Assembly (NCBI GenBank): GCA_964484125.1
Contig: CAZAEK010000002.1
Span: 124,001-188,000, forward strand
Length of the DNA stretch: 64,000 nucleotides
Direction of reading: 5' to 3'
Origin: DSSM01 sp964484125
GTDB lineage: Bacteria; Bacteroidota; Ignavibacteria; Tepidaquicellales; Tepidaquicellaceae
A program made the translations under genes and the position numbers. The notes under the pieces are model-generated. The model was not told the origin of the DNA and did not search any database. It worked only from the letters and a program-made list of their open reading frames with translations. Positions 27,236-36,158 of this stretch are shown here, in pieces (position 1 is the first letter of the stretch; each line of letters begins with the position of its first letter).

Positions 27236-27952
27236 ATGCTTAGAAAAATCTTTTTAGTTCTGACGATTTTTGTTCTGTTCCCTGCTTACAAATCGTTCAG
27301 TCAGGCAAACTTTGTTTTGTATAATGAATCAATATTTGATTCTACTCCTGGGGGAAGAGTTGTTATAGATGTGAATTATCCACAGATGAAAAATAATAAT
27401 GATATCGTAAAACAACAGAAATTCAATCAATATATCATTGATATTATTAATTCAGAGGTGAATAATTTTAAAAGCATGATTGATACAAGTTATCTTTTAT
27501 ATCCGGAAATGAGATATGATTTAAATATTGAATATTCTGTTCTGTTTCATAATAATAATTACATAAGTATAATATTTAATACTTATGCATATACAGGTGG
27601 TGCTCATGGAATGCCAAAGGTTTTTAATGTAAATTATGATTTAATAGCAGATGAAGATGTACGTCTTTCATATGTATTTAAGGGTAATTTCCTTGAAATA
27701 TTCTCAAATTATTCGAGATCATATTTAATTAAAAACGGATTTGATGATGACGAATGGCTAAGAGAAGGTACGAGTGCAACTAAATCAGATAATTTTTCCG
27801 CCTGGGGTTTCACTGGTAAAGAAATACTTGTTACCTTCCAGGCATATCAGGTTGGTCCTTATGCTATAGGAATGCCTGAGGTTTTAATTCCTTTAGATAA
27901 GTTTAAAGGATATATAAGAAGCGAAGGTGTTCTTGGACAATTTGTTAAGTAA
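27236..27952 (+). CDS. Exported DUF3298/DUF4163 protein
   Basis: A 238-residue protein with signal peptide (cleavage near residue 22, after SFSQ). The mature part shows YAYTGGAHGMP, the characteristic motif of DUF3298, preceded by the DUF4163-like part (NFVLYNESIFDST...VVIDVNYPQM). Relatives occur alone or as the outer part of the anti-sigma factor RsiV, where it binds lysozyme. No membrane anchor or sigma-binding part is present here, so it is probably a free periplasmic protein. Ends two bases before the convergent mutL. Confidence 0.85.
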   Translation: MLRKIFLVLTIFVLFPAYKSFSQANFVLYNESIFDSTPGGRVVIDVNYPQMKNNNDIVKQQKFNQYIIDIINSEVNNFKSMIDTSYLLYPEMRYDLNIEYSVLFHNNNYISIIFNTYAYTGGAHGMPKVFNVNYDLIADEDVRLSYVFKGNFLEIFSNYSRSYLIKNGFDDDEWLREGTSATKSDNFSAWGFTGKEILVTFQAYQVGPYAIGMPEVLIPLDKFKGYIRSEGVLGQFVK

Positions 27953-27954
27953 CC

Positions 27955-29769
27955 TTATCTGCTGAATCTCTTATCTAGTTCTTCTGTAGTTACTCTGATC
28001 AGGGTTGGCCTGCCATGCGGGCACACATAAGGCATATTTGTATTAAACAGGTTATCAATCAGATTAAGCATTTCTTTATTTGTGAGTTTATCTCCTGATT
28101 TAATTGCGCTTCTGCAGGCAAATGATTTTGCGAGATTGTCTCTTTTTTCAAGTTTTAATTTTATTTCGTATTCCTTGAATTGTTCAATTAATTCAACCAG
28201 AATTTTATTTTCGTCACCTATTTTTACATCTGAAGGTACTCCAAAGAGTTCGATGTAATCATTTCCAGCTTCTCTAAAATTAAAACCGAGGTCGTGCAAT
28301 TCCTTTTTAAGATTAATTACAATGTTAAAATCAAGATTTGAAAGCTTTATGTTTAAGGGTATTAAAAGTTGCTGAGAGAATGAAGAATGAGATTCCAGTA
28401 CTGATAATGCCTTTTCGTATAAAATCCTTTCGTGAGCTGCATGCTGGTCAATTATCATTAACCCGGTTTCGGTATTACATATAATATATTTATTCTGAAA
28501 CTGCCAGACTTCAAAACTTTCAGACTCTGTTTTACTTGAATGTTCAAATATTTTTGCCTGAGGTTTCTCTTCGGACAGGGGAATTATATTTGCCGTTTTT
28601 TGCTTTCTGTCAAAGTCGAATTGAAATCCTTTATTTGAAAATTTCTGAGTATTTTCTTTATTTAAACCGGATTTTAATATTGAATTCTCATCTTTAGTAC
28701 TTTCGGATTTGTGAAAAAATTTTTCTGGTTCACCCGGAAGACTGATTGTATTCTCAAAACCTATGTCAAAATGAATTTCGGCTTTTCGTAGTGTATCCTT
28801 CAGAGTATGCCTTATTAAACCGAATACTGCTCCTTCATCTTCAAACTTGACTTCCATTTTTGAAGGATGAACATTTACATCTACTTTTCGCGGATCAATT
28901 TCTATGAATAAAAAGAATGATGGGTAATCTCCTTTAGCAACTAAATGTTCATAAGCAGAAAAAACCGCAAAGTTAAGGTTTTTGTTTAAGAAAAATCTGT
29001 TATTTAGATAAAAATATTGTTCCTGTTTTGATTTTTTTGTGAAACCCGGTTTTGAAATAAAACCGAAAAGTTTAATTAAACTATTTCCACCTTCTACACT
29101 AATCAGATTGCTTTCGGAGAGAGCAGGGAAGATATCTGTTAAACGGATCAGAAGATCTGATGGTCTGAGGTCAAGAATTTTCTCTTCAGAGTTAAAAAAT
29201 ATGAAACTTATATGAGGATTAGATATTGCGAGTTTTATAAAAGTCTCATAAATATGTTTAAATTCTGTAGTATTTGATTTCAGAAAATTTCTTCTTCCCG
29301 GAGTATTATAAAAAAGATTCCGTACTGCAATTGATGTACCTTTTTCAAAATTAATTTTTGAAATATTTGTAGTAACATTACCTTCAATATTGATTAATGT
29401 TCCTAATTCGTCATCTGCAGTTCTGGTTTTTAACTCAATCTGTGAAACTGATGCTATAGATGCCAATGCCTCTCCTCTGAAACCTAAGGTTTTTATGTTA
29501 TCGAGGTCATCAAATGTGAAAATTTTACTTGAGGAGTGTCTTTCAAAGGAAAGTTCAGCATCTTCCGGGCTCATTCCGGAGCCGTTATCAATTACCTGAA
29601 TTAATGACTTACCTGAATCTTTTATTATTAATGTGATTTCAGTAGCTCCCGCGTCAATCGAATTTTCAATCAATTCTTTTACAACAGATTCAGGTCTGTT
29701 TACCACTTCACCCGCTGCAATTCTGTTAGCAAGTGCCTGTGGCATTATTTTTATTTTATTTCTACTCAT
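27955..29769 (-). CDS. mutL: DNA mismatch repair protein MutL (endonuclease type)
   Basis: Matchmaker between MutS and downstream repair. The GHKL ATPase has ELIENSIDAGA, DNGSGM and GFRGEAL. The C-terminal domain carries the endonuclease metal motif DQHAAHERILYE, plus ACRSAIK and CPHGRPT, so this is a nicking MutL of the kind found in bacteria without MutH. I chose the ATG at 29769 (MSRNKIKIMPQALANRI), giving 604 residues, rather than an 18-residue longer form starting at 29823 that lies inside ftsY. This start overlaps the ftsY stop by 8 bp (ATGAGTAG), implying coupled translation. Confidence 0.96.
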   Translation of the reverse strand: MSRNKIKIMPQALANRIAAGEVVNRPESVVKELIENSIDAGATEITLIIKDSGKSLIQVIDNGSGMSPEDAELSFERHSSSKIFTFDDLDNIKTLGFRGEALASIASVSQIELKTRTADDELGTLINIEGNVTTNISKINFEKGTSIAVRNLFYNTPGRRNFLKSNTTEFKHIYETFIKLAISNPHISFIFFNSEEKILDLRPSDLLIRLTDIFPALSESNLISVEGGNSLIKLFGFISKPGFTKKSKQEQYFYLNNRFFLNKNLNFAVFSAYEHLVAKGDYPSFFLFIEIDPRKVDVNVHPSKMEVKFEDEGAVFGLIRHTLKDTLRKAEIHFDIGFENTISLPGEPEKFFHKSESTKDENSILKSGLNKENTQKFSNKGFQFDFDRKQKTANIIPLSEEKPQAKIFEHSSKTESESFEVWQFQNKYIICNTETGLMIIDQHAAHERILYEKALSVLESHSSFSQQLLIPLNIKLSNLDFNIVINLKKELHDLGFNFREAGNDYIELFGVPSDVKIGDENKILVELIEQFKEYEIKLKLEKRDNLAKSFACRSAIKSGDKLTNKEMLNLIDNLFNTNMPYVCPHGRPTLIRVTTEELDKRFSR

Positions 29770-30709
29770 CGGCAAAAAGAGCTTCTGTAAATTTCTGGCT
29801 TTCAAATTTTTGTAAATCATCAATCTGTTCGCCTACTCCTATAAACCTTACAGGAATATGCAACTCCCTGTTTATTTTTAATATTATTCCTCCTTTTGCA
29901 GTTCCGTCGAGTTTAGTTAATATTATACCGGTTATTTTACCCAATGCTTTTGAAAATTCTTCTGCCTGATTAAGAGCGTTTTGACCTGTTGTTGCATCAA
30001 TGACAAGGAAAATCTCATCTGGTGTATCAGGTATAACTTTCTGCATTACACGTTTGATTTTTTTCAACTCTTCCATTAAATGTGTCTTGTTATGAAGTCT
30101 TCCTGCAGTATCAATAATAGCAATGTCTTTATTTTCCCGGAGAGCAACGCTAACTGTCTCATAAGCTACAGAAGCCGGATCTTTGTCATTTGAACTCTGA
30201 ATTATATCAACTTCTGCGCGTCTTGCCCATATTTCCAGTTGATCATTTGCGGCAGCTCTGAATGTATCGGCTGAACCAATGAGTACCGATTTACCAGATT
30301 TCCTGAAGTTATATGCTAATTTTCCGATTGATGTTGTTTTACCCACTCCGTTTACGCCAACTATCATTATTACATATGGCTTTTTGGAAATGTTAAAATC
30401 GAAATCTGCGAATTCTGAATTTGTTTTCGTAAAAACTTTTTCTATTTCACTTTTTACTATTATTTTTAATTCTTCTTCAGATTTATATCCTTCTTCTTTT
30501 ACTTTTTGTTTTACATTTGAAATAATGTTCTCAGCTGTTTCAACGCCCATATCAGAAAGCAAAAGGATTTCTTCTAGTTCACTCAGAAACTCTTCATCAA
30601 TCTTTTTTCTTGAACTTATAAGATTATTAATTTTTCCAAATAAGCCTGCTTTTGTTTTGCTTAATCCGTCTTTTAATTTATTAAATCCTAACTTGTCAAA
30701 TAATTTCAT
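29762..30709 (-). CDS. ftsY: Signal recognition particle receptor FtsY
   Basis: SRP GTPase that docks ribosome-SRP complexes to the membrane. The 315-residue product is the short NG-domain form without an acidic A domain. G motifs are intact: GVNGVGKTTSIGKLA, DTFRAAANDQLEIW, DTAGRLH and TKLDGTAKGG. It is between the acyl-CoA dehydrogenase gene (19 bp upstream) and mutL (8-bp overlap) in a leftward operon. Confidence 0.97.
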   Translation of the reverse strand: MKLFDKLGFNKLKDGLSKTKAGLFGKINNLISSRKKIDEEFLSELEEILLLSDMGVETAENIISNVKQKVKEEGYKSEEELKIIVKSEIEKVFTKTNSEFADFDFNISKKPYVIMIVGVNGVGKTTSIGKLAYNFRKSGKSVLIGSADTFRAAANDQLEIWARRAEVDIIQSSNDKDPASVAYETVSVALRENKDIAIIDTAGRLHNKTHLMEELKKIKRVMQKVIPDTPDEIFLVIDATTGQNALNQAEEFSKALGKITGIILTKLDGTAKGGIILKINRELHIPVRFIGVGEQIDDLQKFESQKFTEALFADE

Positions 30710-30728
30710 TGTATGTTAATGTTTTGAA

Positions 30729-31868
30729 TTAAAATAATTTTTGAACAGCTCTTGCAATTATCATTCTTTGCACTTCTGATGTGCCTTCACCAATTGTTAA
30801 TAATTTTACGTCCCGATATAATTTTTCTACAGGGAATTCCTTGATGTAACCATATCCTCCGTGAATCTGTATAGCTTCATTCGTAGCTTTTACTGCTATT
30901 TCGCTTGCAAATAATTTAGCCATAGACGCTGCTAAGTTAATTTCTTCGCCATTGTTTTTAAGATGTGCTGCTTTATAAATTAAAAGTCTTGCCGCTTCTA
31001 TATCTGTTGATATCTCAGCAATTTTAAACTGAGTTGCCTGAAATTCAGATAGGTATTTACCAAATTGCTTTCTCTGTTTTGAATACTTTATACAAGCTTC
31101 TAAAGCACCTTCAGCAACGCCAAGTGATAATGCAGCAATTGCAATTCTGCCTGAATCAAGTATTTTCAATGCTTGTTTAAAACCAGCGCCTTCTTCTCCG
31201 ATTAAATTTTCTACTGGTACTTTTACATTTTCAAAAATGAGCTCTGAAGTATCAGATGCTCTCATTCCGAGTTTATTTTCCTTTTTACCTGTCTTGAAAC
31301 CATCCATTCCTTTTTCCAATATGAATGCAGAAATTTTTCTGTTTTCTTTATCTGTTAAGGCAGTTACAACTGCAGTTTCGCCTACTTTACCATGTGTTAT
31401 AAACATTTTACTACCATTTAAAAGATAATAGCCGTCTTTTTTCTCAGCGGTAGTTGCTAATGATTGTGCATCACTTCCTGAAACATTCTCAGTTAATCCC
31501 CAAGCCCCAAGTTTTTTACCTGAGGTCAAATCCGGAAGGTATTTCATTTTTTGCTCTTCATTTGCAAAATTGTATATGTGACTTGTACATAAACCATTAT
31601 GTGCAGCAATTGTAAGACCAATCGAAGGATCAATCTTAGATATTTCTTCAATTATGAGTGCATATTCAATCATAGAAAAATTTGAACCACCGTATTTTTC
31701 AGGGAATATTATACCCATAAAACCGAGTTCTCCGAGTTTTTTTACTATTTCAAAAGGGAACTCCTGAGTTTCGTCATATTTCATGACTACAGGCAAAATT
31801 TCATTTTGCGCAAAATCTCTAGCAAGATTTCTTACTTCAATTTCTCTTTCTGATAAATTATAATTCAT
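30729..31868 (-). CDS. Acyl-CoA dehydrogenase
   Basis: FAD flavoprotein that oxidises acyl-CoA to enoyl-CoA and passes electrons to ETF. The 379-residue sequence shows the three-domain fold: GAWGLTENVSGSDA (FAD/substrate), the middle beta domain, and the C-terminal helical domain with ATQFKIAEISTDIEAARLL and QIHGGYGYIKEFPVEKLYRD. The motif GEGTSEVQRMIIAR supplies the catalytic Glu of short/medium-chain types. Substrate length cannot be fixed. It is the first gene of the leftward operon with ftsY and mutL. The methylcrotonyl-like carboxylase gene in the window might belong to the same catabolic network, as inference only. Confidence 0.93.
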   Translation of the reverse strand: MNYNLSEREIEVRNLARDFAQNEILPVVMKYDETQEFPFEIVKKLGELGFMGIIFPEKYGGSNFSMIEYALIIEEISKIDPSIGLTIAAHNGLCTSHIYNFANEEQKMKYLPDLTSGKKLGAWGLTENVSGSDAQSLATTAEKKDGYYLLNGSKMFITHGKVGETAVVTALTDKENRKISAFILEKGMDGFKTGKKENKLGMRASDTSELIFENVKVPVENLIGEEGAGFKQALKILDSGRIAIAALSLGVAEGALEACIKYSKQRKQFGKYLSEFQATQFKIAEISTDIEAARLLIYKAAHLKNNGEEINLAASMAKLFASEIAVKATNEAIQIHGGYGYIKEFPVEKLYRDVKLLTIGEGTSEVQRMIIARAVQKLF

Positions 31869-31969
31869 AAAGTTTTTTTATCTATCAATATAAAAAAAAG
31901 AATATAAGTTATAAAGTTAAATAATAATTTACTATGAAGATTAATAAATACATATTAAGCTTCGTAAAC

Positions 31970-32031
31970 TACTTAGAGTATTAATACTTAGATACTGATT
32001 TTTGTAAGAGTTATTCCTACAAAATAATCAG
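31970..32031. promoter_or_regulatory. Direct repeats and hairpin between divergent genes
   Basis: In the 237-bp gap between the acyl-CoA dehydrogenase and histidine kinase genes, TACTTAGA occurs at 31970-31977 and 31985-31992 (15-bp period) around the palindrome AGTATTAATACT. A hairpin follows: CTGATTTTTGTA (31995-32006) pairs with TACAAA and AATCAG (32018-32031) with a two-base bulge. Symmetry and repeats are seen directly; a regulator-binding role is inferred. Confidence 0.35.
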
Positions 32032-32105
32032 CTTATTTCTTACAACTTATTTTGAATATTTTATCTAATTTTGTCATACTTTAAAATTAAAATGGTTAAG
32101 TTATA

Positions 32106-33581
32106 TTGTTACCAACATTAGATAAAAAAGATTTTGATATCCTCTATGCAGAGGATGATGTATTAGCGAGAAATCTGCTTATTAAATACATTAAGGATAA
32201 TAATTACCCTTATAGAATCACATTGGCAGATTCATTTAAGGCAGCAGAGAACATTTTAAAAGAAAAGAAGTTTGATGTAATTCTTGCAGATTATTATCTG
32301 GGCGATGGAATAGCTTTAGAACTTATGAACAAAACTAAAGATACTCCGTTTATTGTAATTACAGGTGCCGGAGATGAAGAGATTGCAATAAACACAATGA
32401 AAGCCGGAGCTTATGATTATTTGGTAAAGACACCTCAGCTCACACACCTGATGAAATTACATATTACTATTGAAAATGCTGTTTACAGAAAATTTGTTGA
32501 TTCACTCTTGAATATGCACTCACAGGCAATACAAAATATAACTGATAGTGTTTTCTTTATTAACACCAGAAATGAATTTATTTATGTAAACGAATCATTC
32601 TGTAAGACTTATAAGTTTTCTAAGGAGGATATTTTAGGAAGAAACATTGGTATTATTTGGGAATCTAATACAAACTTTACTAAATTCTTTGATAAGAAGT
32701 TTTCAGGTGAATATTATAACAGAAAAAAAGATGGCGAGATTTTCCCTGTATCATTATCATATTCTCCAATTACAAATAAAAATAATGTAATTATTGCAAG
32801 TGTAGGAATTGCAAGAGATATAACTGAACAAAGAAAAACCCAGACCGAGTTAAAACAATACTCTGAAAGACTTGAAAAATTAGTAGAAGAAAGAACCAAG
32901 GAATTAAGAGAATTTGAAAGATTTGCTACAATTGGAGAAACAGCAACTATGGTAGGTCATGATTTAAGAAATCCATTACAGGTATTGGTTAACACAGTAT
33001 TTCTCTCGAAAATGAAATTAGATAATAATCAGGATTTGGCTTTTTATAAGGAAGAGATTTCGAAAACATTTTCTGTAATAAGAGAACAGATTGACTATAT
33101 GAACAAAATTGTATCTGATTTACAATTTTACGGTAAGAATCTTAAACCTGAATTAAAACCTGTAAATTTCTCAGAATTTATTAATAAGATTATTCAGGAA
33201 TCAACAAATTATTCAAATATATCTTATAATATAGACATAGCTCAGGAAGTTAATAATATGCATTTCGACATAGGACTTATGCAAAGAGTATTTATAAATT
33301 TATTCTCAAACGCCCAGAATGCAATTAAAGGGAAAGGAAAAATATCTTTAAAAGCAAACAGATTAAACGGAAAAGTAAGAATTATTGTTGAAGATAATGG
33401 AGAGGGAATTCCGGAATCAGTAAAACCGAATTTATTTAAACCACTGTTTACGACAAAAGCTAAAGGTACTGGACTGGGGCTTAGTGTGTGCAAAAGAATA
33501 ATCGAATCTCACAATGGCACTATCGAAATAGAAAGTGCCCTTGGAAAAGGAACAAAAATAATAATTAATTTACCACAATAA
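32106..33581 (+). CDS. Hybrid receiver-PAS-histidine kinase
   Basis: Cytoplasmic sensor kinase of 491 residues with no membrane segment. It begins with a receiver domain (acidic pair at EDD, phospho-acceptor Asp62 in DYYLGDG, Lys in YLVKTP), then a PAS domain (about 140-260, ITDSVFFINTRNEFIYVNES), a short coiled coil, and HisKA/HATPase parts with His285 in GHDLRNPLQ, N-box NLFSNAQNAIK and G boxes DNGEGIP and GTGLGLS. The start is TTG at 32106; the nearest ATG (32092) is out of frame and soon stops. It is followed by a response regulator 17 bp on and a polysaccharide synthesis locus, which it may control. Confidence 0.92.
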   Translation: MLPTLDKKDFDILYAEDDVLARNLLIKYIKDNNYPYRITLADSFKAAENILKEKKFDVILADYYLGDGIALELMNKTKDTPFIVITGAGDEEIAINTMKAGAYDYLVKTPQLTHLMKLHITIENAVYRKFVDSLLNMHSQAIQNITDSVFFINTRNEFIYVNESFCKTYKFSKEDILGRNIGIIWESNTNFTKFFDKKFSGEYYNRKKDGEIFPVSLSYSPITNKNNVIIASVGIARDITEQRKTQTELKQYSERLEKLVEERTKELREFERFATIGETATMVGHDLRNPLQVLVNTVFLSKMKLDNNQDLAFYKEEISKTFSVIREQIDYMNKIVSDLQFYGKNLKPELKPVNFSEFINKIIQESTNYSNISYNIDIAQEVNNMHFDIGLMQRVFINLFSNAQNAIKGKGKISLKANRLNGKVRIIVEDNGEGIPESVKPNLFKPLFTTKAKGTGLGLSVCKRIIESHNGTIEIESALGKGTKIIINLPQ

Positions 33582-33598
33582 TAATTAAGGAAGGTGTT

Positions 33599-34042
33599 AT
33601 GGCTCAGAAAAAAATAATAATAGTTGATGATGACCTTGGAATAGTAGAGAGTTTCACAGAAATTCTCAAATACCAGGGATATTTAGTTGATTCAGCTACA
33701 ACAGCAAAAGAAGGCATCAAAAAAATGTCTAAGACATTTTATGATCTCGCACTTCTTGATATAAAGCTTCCGGATAAAAATGGAACAGAGATACTGAAAG
33801 AAATCAAGGATAGTAAACCAAATATGATTAAAATAATGGTAACCGGTTTTGCAGATCTTGATAATGCAGTTGAATCTCTTAACCATGGGGCTAATGCGTA
33901 CATAATGAAACCTGTAAACCCGGAAGAATTAATAAAGCTCATTAGGGATAAACTCCTTGAAAAAGAGAAAAAAGAAATGCTTAATGAGGATAAAATTTCT
34001 GAATGGATAGAAAACCGGTTAAATAAACTTGACGAAATATAA
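33599..34042 (+). CDS. Single-domain response regulator
   Basis: A 147-residue receiver protein with acidic pair VDDD, phospho-acceptor Asp54 in LALLDIKLPD, Thr in VTGFAD and Lys in YIMKPVNPEE. The C-terminal 25 residues are a charged helix; there is no output domain, so it must act by protein contact. A Shine-Dalgarno-like GGAAGG lies 6 bp before the ATG. It sits between the hybrid kinase and the BcsB-like gene and probably relays phosphate to or from the kinase. Confidence 0.92.
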   Translation: MAQKKIIIVDDDLGIVESFTEILKYQGYLVDSATTAKEGIKKMSKTFYDLALLDIKLPDKNGTEILKEIKDSKPNMIKIMVTGFADLDNAVESLNHGANAYIMKPVNPEELIKLIRDKLLEKEKKEMLNEDKISEWIENRLNKLDEI

Positions 34043-34075
34043 TTAAAAAAGAATATAAATTAAAATTAAACTAAA

Positions 34076-36145
34076 ATGAAAAAATCATATTTAATTTTTT
34101 CACTCATTTTTTTAATCTTTATTGGCGGTTTTTTTGCTTCCTCTTCTCTTTTCGCTCAGGGCAGTAAATCCAGCTATGATATAAAGATTTTTCAGCAAGA
34201 CCAGATCCTTAACGGACCTTTAGGTGAGCTAACAGCTTTTTACCTTTTAATTCCGGGTCTTAAGATAGAAGACCCGACTTATATTGATGTCTATTATTCA
34301 AGTTCTCAATTGATTGTTCAGGATATCAGTTACATGACTATGCATATCAATGGTAACCCTGTTTCCAGTATGTATATTGGAGGAAGGGCACCTGATTCTG
34401 CTGTCTGGCGCGTAGAAATTCCGGCAAGATTTTTCAGGACTGGTTTTAATGACCTTAAAATTGCAACTCTGCAAAGAACAACTGCAGACCCTTGTACAGA
34501 TTTATATAATAATGCAAACTGGGTAAGAATTCTTACTAATACTACGCTTCATGTTTCTTTATACAATGCAGATCCATCAGCAATTGCATCTTACCCGCAT
34601 CCGTATATAGATTTCTTTACAAATAATCCGGTAAATTCTGATTTTGTTTTGGCACCTGATTTTACTCCTGAAGATGCCGCTGATGTTTTGAGAATTGCAA
34701 GTGACTGGGGAGCAAAACTTCCTTTCAAAAATATGAATATAAATGTATTGTTTAAATCAGGAGAACCAAATTTAAGAAACAGAATTTACATCGGAGAGCT
34801 GAGTAAATTCCCTGAAATTAAACCAACAGTTTCAGGAAATCCTTCTGATGGCATTGTTTATAAAGAAATTATTAATGAAGGGCAGTTTTCAAACCTGTAT
34901 TTAACAGGTGTGGATAAAACGGCTGTCAGAAAATCGGTGAAAGCTATGATGAATCCAAACGATGTTCTGCAAATGGAAGGTCAAACAGCTTACGTAGAAA
35001 AAGTAGATTCAATTGGCGGGAAGCAAGGTTCTTTTCTCCCAAGGGAAGGCTTATTTACATTAAATGATTTAGGACTACCAAGAATTTCGTTAGATGGAAT
35101 ATTTCTACAAAAATATAAATTATCTATAACAAGACCTGTTAGAATAAGTCCTACTCTTGATTCATATATAAGATTGTATTTTTATCACTCAGAAAATCTT
35201 GACAGGAAACAATCTCTTCTGACTGTTCTGGTAAATGGTTTCCCGGTCGGAAGTGCAGAACTTTCTCCGGAAAATGCAAAAGGTGGTGAACTCCTGATAA
35301 AGGTTCCGGAATCTGAACTTGAAAAGCCAATCTGGAATCTCGAATTTTCAGCGTATCATTTCCTCGGATCTACTGAATATGTAGATTGTACTTTTAATTA
35401 CGATGCCGCTGCCTGGACTGTAATTGAAGGACGTACAGAAATTAATTTATCTCCAAGTGAATCTGATGTTACACCTTCATTATTGAATTTTCCATCTATA
35501 GTTACCGGCGAACCGGAAGCATTGAAAGAAATTTATTTCTGGTTGCCAGCAAAACCGACCGAAGCTCAGTTAAAACTTGCAGCAGTTATTGCAGCAAAAG
35601 CAGGACAGGGTATTAAAAATGCTATAGATTTCAAAGTAATTATGGCAGATGAATTAGATAATACTGCTAAATCAAATGCCTCTGTTATATTTGCAATTGG
35701 ATATCCTCAGGAAAGAAAAAAATGGGAATCCCTGAAAGATGCATTAATGATGTATCCGAATCAAAATGGCGGATATACTATAAATCCAAAGATTAGTACT
35801 ATTAAAGACAATATACAAAAAGAATCTGTCATTGAAGCAATTCAATCACCTTGGAATAAAAAAGGAATTATTTATACTGTTATTCCGTCAGACAATGAAG
35901 GTGCAAACTCTCTGGCAAGTTATCTTTCGGATCCGCAGAAATCTTCAAAAATGGAAGGACATATCTCGATGTTTATGAAAAACGGAGAAGTTGTTCCATT
36001 CTCTGTTACAGAGCCGATTTCTTTGGTTAAAACATTCATAAACCCTCTCAAGAATATTCCGCTTCGATACCTGATAGTTGGTATAATTTTATTAGCTATA
36101 TTAGTGATTGTAATTATAAGAATATTTAAGAGAAAAAAAGCATAG
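34076..36145 (+). CDS. BcsB-like periplasmic subunit of a glycan synthase
   Basis: A 689-residue protein resembling cellulose synthase subunit B, which guides the glycan chain through the periplasm and is anchored at the inner membrane. A signal peptide (about 1-29, ending FAQ) is followed by two repeated carbohydrate-binding/flavodoxin-like modules with the BcsB motif DPCTDLYNNANWV and its repeat in the second half (ECVDCTFNYDAAAW). A C-terminal helix (about 666-684) plus basic tail anchors it. It precedes the BcsA-like glycosyltransferase by 13 bp, as in cellulose operons. No BcsC or BcsZ gene is in the window, so the polymer may not be cellulose. Confidence 0.87.
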   Translation: MKKSYLIFSLIFLIFIGGFFASSSLFAQGSKSSYDIKIFQQDQILNGPLGELTAFYLLIPGLKIEDPTYIDVYYSSSQLIVQDISYMTMHINGNPVSSMYIGGRAPDSAVWRVEIPARFFRTGFNDLKIATLQRTTADPCTDLYNNANWVRILTNTTLHVSLYNADPSAIASYPHPYIDFFTNNPVNSDFVLAPDFTPEDAADVLRIASDWGAKLPFKNMNINVLFKSGEPNLRNRIYIGELSKFPEIKPTVSGNPSDGIVYKEIINEGQFSNLYLTGVDKTAVRKSVKAMMNPNDVLQMEGQTAYVEKVDSIGGKQGSFLPREGLFTLNDLGLPRISLDGIFLQKYKLSITRPVRISPTLDSYIRLYFYHSENLDRKQSLLTVLVNGFPVGSAELSPENAKGGELLIKVPESELEKPIWNLEFSAYHFLGSTEYVDCTFNYDAAAWTVIEGRTEINLSPSESDVTPSLLNFPSIVTGEPEALKEIYFWLPAKPTEAQLKLAAVIAAKAGQGIKNAIDFKVIMADELDNTAKSNASVIFAIGYPQERKKWESLKDALMMYPNQNGGYTINPKISTIKDNIQKESVIEAIQSPWNKKGIIYTVIPSDNEGANSLASYLSDPQKSSKMEGHISMFMKNGEVVPFSVTEPISLVKTFINPLKNIPLRYLIVGIILLAILVIVIIRIFKRKKA

Positions 36146-36158
36146 GAGTTAAATCTCT

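Noticed and set aside
29770..29823. Longer MutL start inside ftsY
   Set aside because: The conserved MutL N-terminus begins near 29769 and the extra residues come from ftsY in another frame.
31869..32105. Small RNA in the gap before the hybrid kinase
   Set aside because: Hairpin lacks a U-run and no promoter/terminator pair was found.
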